Source: Kitagawia praeruptora
Lineage: Eukaryota > Streptophyta > Magnoliopsida > Apiales > Apiaceae
Reading direction: 5' to 3'
Length of the DNA: 64,000 nucleotides
Assembly: GCA_037693485.1 (NCBI GenBank)
Contig: CM075346.1
Span: 98,996,501-99,060,500 of the forward strand
Positions 58,587 through 64,000 of this stretch are shown piece by piece; position 1 is the stretch's first letter; each line of letters begins with the position of its first letter. A model generated the notes under the pieces. The model did not search any database. It worked only from the letters and a program-made list of their open reading frames with translations, and was not told the DNA's origin. The translations under genes and the position numbers were made by a program.

Positions 58587-60580
58587 TAGTAAGATACAAT
58601 ACGAAGAGATTTAGAAAGAAGATGTACGGTAAGTGTTTACCAAAATGTGAAGAAGAGTATATGAGAATTTTGAAAGTGAATGAGTATGCAAGTAACTGTG
58701 AGTGGGTGAATGTGAATCGATATGGAGTGAGAGACTAAAGACGATTAGAGTAAAATTAAAACTCAATCGTTTGTTTAGTAAAAGCGCGCAACTGTTGTAG
58801 AGTAATGTGTGAGTGGGACACTATCATGGGACACGTGTCAAACAACCAATGGATCACTTAATAATTACCGCTGTCATTCCTATAATCACGACACTTACAC
58901 TATTTAACAGTTGTCAACTACCTCAATTACTCCAAAATAGTCAAATCACCTAAATGAAACTGTACCTTAGAGTACTTAACACAACTCAACAGTGTTTATC
59001 AATTTTCCAACTTTATCACTAAAACCCTTTCAAAAAATTGCACAGTTGTGAGTATCAGTGTGTGTGAAGCAGAGTTTACTAAAATCAATTTTTAGAGCAT
59101 CTAATATTTCATAAAATCCATAACAAGAATCAATAAACACTGAATGCACAAACTCTCATATTAAACACTGATTGTTTGATGAATGCTAAACTCTGTAGTT
59201 ACTGTAATACAGAAATCTGAAAACTTCTATTCCCTTTGATGTCCATGATTATCCAAGTAAGCACACAGTCTTTGAAGACAAAAAGATCAAGAGATAGAAA
59301 TCATAGCATCATTCAGTGAATAACAGTCATGAACTGAATAATCTCACAAACTCTCAAACACACAAGTGTTTAGGTGAAGTGTTTACACTCACATTCAATC
59401 AGAAATAACAGAGTCTACCATATGCTTGAATGTCCACCAATTCTACACTACTTTGAGTATATGTATGCACCAATCAAAAGGACTTTATTCAGGGTTTAAA
59501 TGGAGTAAGATCAAACAGATGAAAAGAGATGTTTTATTCATGAGTGAGTTCAAGCTGAACATTTTAATAGAACAAAGTGTTCAGTCACAATGTTAGTACA
59601 TATTTGTACAAGATCAGTATATATGCCTTTTTTTTTTTTATATTTATTTAGCATATATACTGAGTAAACTTTTCTTTTCTTGAGAAACACTCATTTGCTT
59701 AAGAAGAGAAAAAAAAATATATAACTGCTCTTAACACTTCAGAGTATAAGAAAAATGAGCAGTTAATAAGGCTCAAGGAGGTTTACTAAGGATGGAAATT
59801 ATGAACAGTGTTTATACAGTGTTTGAACAAAGTTCAAAAGAATTTTGAACAGTGTTTGAAGAAATGGTGAATCCTATTGCCTTTATCATTTTCATGCACA
59901 CACATATCATGTAGTCTCAAAATGGTTTAATACAAGTTCTAGAGAAACATACTTCCTGATGAATATCACACAACAATAAATACTGATTGATAGAAAATGT
60001 ATCAATCACTGATTTGGCTCAAACTCTCACAGGGTGTAGACATGAATCTGAACTCACCAAACTAATCAATGACACATCTCAAGTTTTATGGTTTTCACAA
60101 GTACAAACAAGGAATCATCAGGAACCATACCTTTGGAAACAGAATGTCACTAATCAGAGTTTAGAGTTCATCAATAACCAAAATTATTTATGAGAAGCAA
60201 TGCACACAATATTCATAGACTCAGAGTTTAGGACCGAATAAACTAAGAGATGCTATAAATATGAAACAGTATCATGCTGTGTTGATTTACTGCACAAAGT
60301 CTGATTAGATTACAGTGACTCAGAAAGAATCATGATTTATTTACTGAGAATCATGCTTCATACATTTTTCTTCATTGGTGTTTTCATTCAGACAATAATC
60401 AATTCTGAATTCACTGAGTGTATCCAACATATTAACAGTGTTTAACAGACAGATATGCTGACAGAGTTTAGCAAGGTTTAAACATAAGCATGCATAACAG
60501 AGTTTAATACTAAGGTTCACATAGCACTTAACAATTTACAGAAAACATGAGCAATAAGTTTTTTAGTCTAACCAACATCT
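58587..60580 (-). other. spacer between pol and third ORF, dense in TAAAC(T/A)CTG
   Basis: No long frame; the 68-codon frame at 59987-60193 has no coding sign. Eleven exact copies of TAAAC(T/A)CTG or its complement lie here, for example at 58990, 59070, 59134, 59162, 59187, 59806, 60155, 60222, 60436, 60462 and 60498. Many one-base variants are also present. Confidence 0.7.
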
Positions 60581-60877
60581 CTAGTCAAAACTAGAGACCA
60601 TTCCTAGTTCATTGATCAGTCTTGTAAATGTAGCTTCACTCAATGGCTTGGTGAAGATATCTACAAGTTGTTGTTCTGTAGACACAAAGTGAAGCTCAAT
60701 GTTGCCTTCCTCTACATGCTCTCTGATGAAGTGATACCTTATGCTGATGTGCTTTGTCATTGAATGTTGCACTGGATTACCTGTCATTGCAATAGCACTT
60801 TGATTATCACAGTAAATAGGTATCTTGGTATACCTTAATCCATAATCCAGCAGTTGATTCTTCATCCATAAAATCTG
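60581..60877 (-). pseudogene. copia RNase H C-terminus, cut by insertion
   Basis: The minus-strand frame contains YCDNQSAIAM, HISIRYHFIREH and DIFTKPLSEATF, the standard end of Ty1/copia RNase H, and stops at 60581. On the right it is interrupted after the codons for ILWMKNQ by the plus-strand LTR at 60878. The remaining N-terminal pol lies outside the window. Confidence 0.9.
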
Positions 60878-61393
60878 TGTTAGAAATGATTGATGAGAAC
60901 AGTGTTTGGAAGCTATAGTGACAAAACAGAGTTTAGCTGGAAGCAGTCAGAGTTTAGTTAAACACTGACTGGAAGCGCAACAGAGGTTGTTAAACTCTGT
61001 AGCGGTATTGTCTGAAGAGTCAACAGTGTTTAAAGATTGATTTGAGATAAATATGGAAGCAATATCTTTGAAGATTGGAAAGCTGTCAAAGAGATTGAGT
61101 TGACTTGGAAGACTGGAGCAATCGTGATTGATATCAATTGTATAGCTTGATTATAGGAAAATCAGTTACTGATTGTACGAAGCTGTATGTTCTATAAATA
61201 CAGTTAGGTTAACCCTAGAAGGGTAGTCGAACATTGAGAAATTCATTGATTGTAACCTAAGCAGCTCTCTGTGATATTTACATCACTGAGAGAGGAATTG
61301 TTAATTCCAAACAGTTTTTAAATTGTTAAACAGTGTGTTTTTGTTAAGTTACTCATACAGTATTTGATTGCTTATTGTGTATTCGACCTAACA
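60878..61393 (+). repeat. 5' LTR of the plus-strand copia element (516 bp)
   Basis: TGTTAGAAATG to GACCTAACA. TATAAATA at 61193-61200 is the likely TATA box. It carries five copies of TAAAC(T/A)CTG in both orientations between 60927 and 61032. Confidence 0.95.
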
Positions 61394-61395
61394 AG

Positions 61396-61407
61396 TGGTA
61401 TCAGAGC
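61396..61407 (+). other. primer-binding site, copia element
   Basis: TGGTATCAGAGC, two bases after the LTR, is complementary to the 3' end of initiator tRNA-Met, the usual copia primer. Confidence 0.95.
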
Positions 61408-61456
61408 TTAATCTGTTACTTTATTACAGTTAAAGATCCAAACACAATAGTAATCA

Positions 61457-63694
61457 ATGGCAGAGATACCTCCACCAACTGAGAAAGCCCCTACTACTGT
61501 TAGTAGGTATGAAACAATAAGGGTTCCAATACTAAGGCCATCAGAGTATGCAATCTGGAAGGTAAAAATGATCATGTTTCTGGAAGCCACAGATCCAGAA
61601 TACCTTGATAGAATTTATGAAGGTCCTCACAAACCTACAAAATTATCTGCTGCTGCTGCTGGTGAGGAATCAAAGGTCATTCCAAAGGAAAAGAAAGATC
61701 TAACTGCTGAGGATCTTTCATCTATTGCAAAGGATGCAAAAGTGAGACATTTACTTCACAGTGCATTAGACAATGTTATGTCTAATAAAGTGATTAACTG
61801 CACAACAGCAAAGGAAATATGGGATGCACTTGAGGTTAGGTGTCAAGGAACTCCTGCAATCAAGAAAAACAGAAGAAACATACTCACTCAGGAGTATGAG
61901 CACTTTGAGGCAAAGTCTGATGAAACCATGACAGAAACATTTGACAGATTCTGTAAACTGCTCAATGATTTGTCATTGGTTAACAAAGAGTATGATTTAG
62001 AAGACTCAAATCTCAAGTTTCTTCTTTCTCTACCTGAAAAGTGGGATGTGAAAACAACCACTATAAGAGATAATTATGAACTAGGTGAAACAGAGATTGA
62101 TGAAATTTATGGGCTGCTCAAAACCCATGAATTGGAATTGGAGCAGAGAAACAAAAGATCAAGTAGAAAGTCAAAGTATGTTGCTCTTAAGGTTGAGGAG
62201 AAACCATCAAAGAAAGAGGCATCAAGGAGAAAGGCAAAAGGGAAAGCCTTAGTCATACATTCAGAGAATGAGTCATCAAACACTGATGTTGACTCAAACA
62301 CAGATGAATCATCTGATTCTAAAGATGATGAGGAGATGATGCAAATGGCTGCATTGATGGTAAAGACCTTCAAGAAGATGGGATACAAGAACTTCAAGAA
62401 GGGAAAGAGATTCTCCAGGGACTACTCAAAGTCTGACAAGAAGAATTTCAAGAAATCTGAGGGAAAGGACTTCAAATCTGGTAAGAAAGATAAGTCTGAG
62501 ATTCAATGCTACAAGTGTAAGGAGATGGGTCACTATGCTCCTGAGTGCAAGAAGGGTAAAACTGAAAAGGCACTCTACACCAAAGGCAGAGATTGGGCAG
62601 ACACTTCAGATTCAGATGAGGAAGTCAACTATGCTCTCATGGCTACTACTCAGACTGAAAATGATGATCTCAAGGTACCCCCAACTACCTATGCTTATAA
62701 CACTGATAATATAACTGAACTGAGAATCTATCTTAAAGCATTGCATATCAGTTATAGGGATCAGACTTTAGAAAATGAGAGGATAAAGTCTGAGTGTTCT
62801 CAACTTAAAGAGAGAAATAAACTTGTTGAGGAACAACTAGAGAACATGAATAAAATTCAGAAAGAAAGAGATGATGCAGTGTTTATTGAACAGGAGTTGC
62901 TAGGTAAGTATAAGCAACTAGAATCAGAATTGGAGGATACTAAACACATCATTAAAACTTGGACACACTCTGGTAAAGACACTCAAGAAGTGTTTCAGTC
63001 AGATACAGTAGGTCTAGGTTACTCTGTAGGAGATGAACTTAGATTTGAAAATCAGGTAAAAGTTAGACCACATTGTTCATCTGAGGGTAATGTCATGGGA
63101 ACAGGTGGTCCTAAGACTGAAGCACAGAAAAAGGCTGTTAAAGAGTCATATGCTAAAACTTTTGTAAAAGAGGCTAACATTGGTTTAATGACAGATAAAC
63201 AACTCAAGCATAAGCTTAAGGAAATAAAGTCTGTCAACAAACAGAGAATGCCTAAGAAAAACAGAAATGGAAAGGTAGGCATAACCTCAGGAATTAAGCC
63301 AATGCTTGCTTCATTAGCTCCTAGAAAAACATGCTTTAACTGTGGTAGCACTAATCATCTTGCTAGTTTCTGCAGTAAGAATAAGAACATTAATTCTTTG
63401 CCCTCTAAAACTGCAGTAAAGAGTGATTATGTGAGAACTAGACCACAGAATTTATGCAAACACTGTGGAAGTACTTGGCATTCTATTTACACTTGCAGAG
63501 ATTATCATGCTATTTACTATAATTACTATGAACCCAAGCCAAATTTGAAATGGGTTAAAGTAAACTCTGCAAATGTAAACTCTGAAAAAGTTAGCTTAAA
63601 CTCTGTTAATGTGAATTCCGCTGCAAAAGCTAACAGAATTAAGAAAGCCAAAGGATCCAAGCAAGTCTGGATCCTTAAAACTAATAATCAGTGA
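61457..63694 (+). CDS. gag protein of the SIRE-like copia element
   Basis: ATG 61457 to TGA 63692-63694, 745 residues, intact. The N-terminal two-fifths is a UBN2/retrotran_gag-type capsid domain (YAIWKVKMIMFLEATDPEYL, AKEIWDALEVRCQGT, FDRFCKLLNDL). A Lys-rich, Ser/Asp-rich linker follows, then a CCHC zinc knuckle at residues 351-364 (CYKCKEMGHYAPEC). A coiled-coil segment (about 435-500) and two more CCHC knuckles at 626-639 and 667-680 come next. The tail has repeated VNS/LNS coded by TAAACTCTG. Capsid assembly and RNA binding are the expected roles. At 745 residues with three knuckles and a coiled coil it is long for a copia gag, but long gags occur in the SIRE lineage. Confidence 0.93.
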   Translation: MAEIPPPTEKAPTTVSRYETIRVPILRPSEYAIWKVKMIMFLEATDPEYLDRIYEGPHKPTKLSAAAAGEESKVIPKEKKDLTAEDLSSIAKDAKVRHLLHSALDNVMSNKVINCTTAKEIWDALEVRCQGTPAIKKNRRNILTQEYEHFEAKSDETMTETFDRFCKLLNDLSLVNKEYDLEDSNLKFLLSLPEKWDVKTTTIRDNYELGETEIDEIYGLLKTHELELEQRNKRSSRKSKYVALKVEEKPSKKEASRRKAKGKALVIHSENESSNTDVDSNTDESSDSKDDEEMMQMAALMVKTFKKMGYKNFKKGKRFSRDYSKSDKKNFKKSEGKDFKSGKKDKSEIQCYKCKEMGHYAPECKKGKTEKALYTKGRDWADTSDSDEEVNYALMATTQTENDDLKVPPTTYAYNTDNITELRIYLKALHISYRDQTLENERIKSECSQLKERNKLVEEQLENMNKIQKERDDAVFIEQELLGKYKQLESELEDTKHIIKTWTHSGKDTQEVFQSDTVGLGYSVGDELRFENQVKVRPHCSSEGNVMGTGGPKTEAQKKAVKESYAKTFVKEANIGLMTDKQLKHKLKEIKSVNKQRMPKKNRNGKVGITSGIKPMLASLAPRKTCFNCGSTNHLASFCSKNKNINSLPSKTAVKSDYVRTRPQNLCKHCGSTWHSIYTCRDYHAIYYNYYEPKPNLKWVKVNSANVNSEKVSLNSVNVNSAAKANRIKKAKGSKQVWILKTNNQ

Positions 63695-63704
63695 TTGTTT
63701 GTGA

Positions 63705-64000
63705 TTGCAGGGCAACAGGGTTAGTACCCTAGTCGTGGACAGTGGATGTTCAGGACACATGACAGGAAATAAAGCCCTGCTATCAGAGTTTGAGGAGAAG
63801 GCTGGCCCAGAAGTTTCCTATGGAGATGGCAACATAGGACATACACTGGGATATGGCAATATTAATCTTGGAAATGTCATCATCACAAATGTAGCTCTGG
63901 TTCCAGGACTCAAGCATGATTTGCTATCTGTGAGTCAAATCTGTGACAGAGGATATCATGTAGATTTTCAGCCTGAATATTGTCAAGTGATCAGTAAATC
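63705..64000 (+). CDS. start of copia pol: aspartic protease (partial)
   Basis: Open from 63705 after a TGA in this frame, through the window end. It includes VVDSGCSGHMTG (catalytic Asp codon at 63738), YGDGNIGHTLGYG and GLKHDLLSVSQICDRGY, all standard copia protease motifs. It is in a different frame from gag and begins after the gag stop, without an ATG. TTTGTGATTGCAGGG at the junction resembles a splice acceptor. Confidence 0.88.
   Translation, partial: MQGNRVSTLVVDSGCSGHMTGNKALLSEFEEKAGPEVSYGDGNIGHTLGYGNINLGNVIITNVALVPGLKHDLLSVSQICDRGYHVDFQPEYCQVISK

Larger units (their letters stand above)
54237..60877 (-). mobile_element. SIRE-like copia retrotransposon, minus strand, 3' part
   Basis: On the minus strand, reading from 60877 leftwards: end of pol (RNase H), about 2 kb of spacer, the third ORF (58586-54906), PPT and 3' LTR (54750-54237). 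A third ORF after pol and the large size fit the SIRE/Maximus lineage. The rest of pol, gag and the 5' LTR must lie beyond the plus-strand copy inserted at 60878, outside the window. It is inserted in the third Helitron unit after TTACC. Confidence 0.88.
60878..64000 (+). mobile_element. SIRE-like copia retrotransposon, plus strand, 5' part
   Basis: 5' LTR, PBS, gag and the start of the protease are present; the rest is off the window. It is inserted into RNase H of a minus-strand copy of the same family. The left target-site candidate is ATCTG (60873-60877); the right one is not visible. Confidence 0.92.

Overview
The window is plant nuclear DNA: two intron-containing genes with GT..AG splice sites, very AT-rich intergenic sequence, and plant-type transposable elements throughout (Helitrons, Stowaway and other MITEs, hAT and Mutator-like elements, Athila-like Ty3/gypsy and SIRE-like Ty1/copia LTR retrotransposons). 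The copia elements with a long third ORF fit a eudicot, perhaps an asterid, but I cannot name a species from the sequence alone.

Layout. 1-12.4 kb is gene-free: a Stowaway MITE that seems split into two halves (516-621 and 6238-6450), a 20-bp perfect hairpin (1072-1115), a head-to-tail array of Helitron 3' ends (about 2865-5847), and a decayed LTR element with 0.42-kb direct repeats (9254-11926). 12.4-19.7 kb is the gene island. It holds a three-exon gene for a small predicted plastid membrane protein (12452-16188) and a two-exon WD40 gene of the WDR5 type (17741-19722). A PIF/Harbinger-like MITE, a 203-bp Helitron and a long (CT)n tract lie between them. 20.3-24.2 kb holds MITEs and a 1.78-kb hAT element with an exact 8-bp target duplication. 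24.5-31 kb is a mass of broken Helitrons in both orientations, with a piece of copia pol that is itself interrupted by a hAT MITE.

31-52 kb is a nest whose boundaries can be read one inside another. A minus-strand Helitron (30988-52158) contains a Mutator-like element (31550-32391, 9-bp TSD) and a Stowaway MITE (33383-51998, TA TSD). The Stowaway contains a non-autonomous Athila-like LTR element (33492-51818, TSD ACATC). Its 5' LTR contains an autonomous-type Athila-like element (34575-47166, TSD GTCAG) with gag-pol and an env-position ORF. The two LTR elements share their PBS, about 225 bp before the 3' LTR, and three short RNA-hairpin signals, so the inner element looks like the kind of partner that could mobilise the outer one in trans.

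52.4-64 kb: Helitron-derived tandem units of about 828 bp, then a SIRE-like copia element on the minus strand (3' LTR, long third ORF, spacer, RNase H tail). A plus-strand copy of the same family is inserted in the RNase H region and runs off the window. This copia family carries about 33 exact copies of a 9-mer, TAAAC(T/A)CTG, across LTRs, spacer, gag and the third ORF. I know no explanation for it, and it is my leading candidate for something undescribed.
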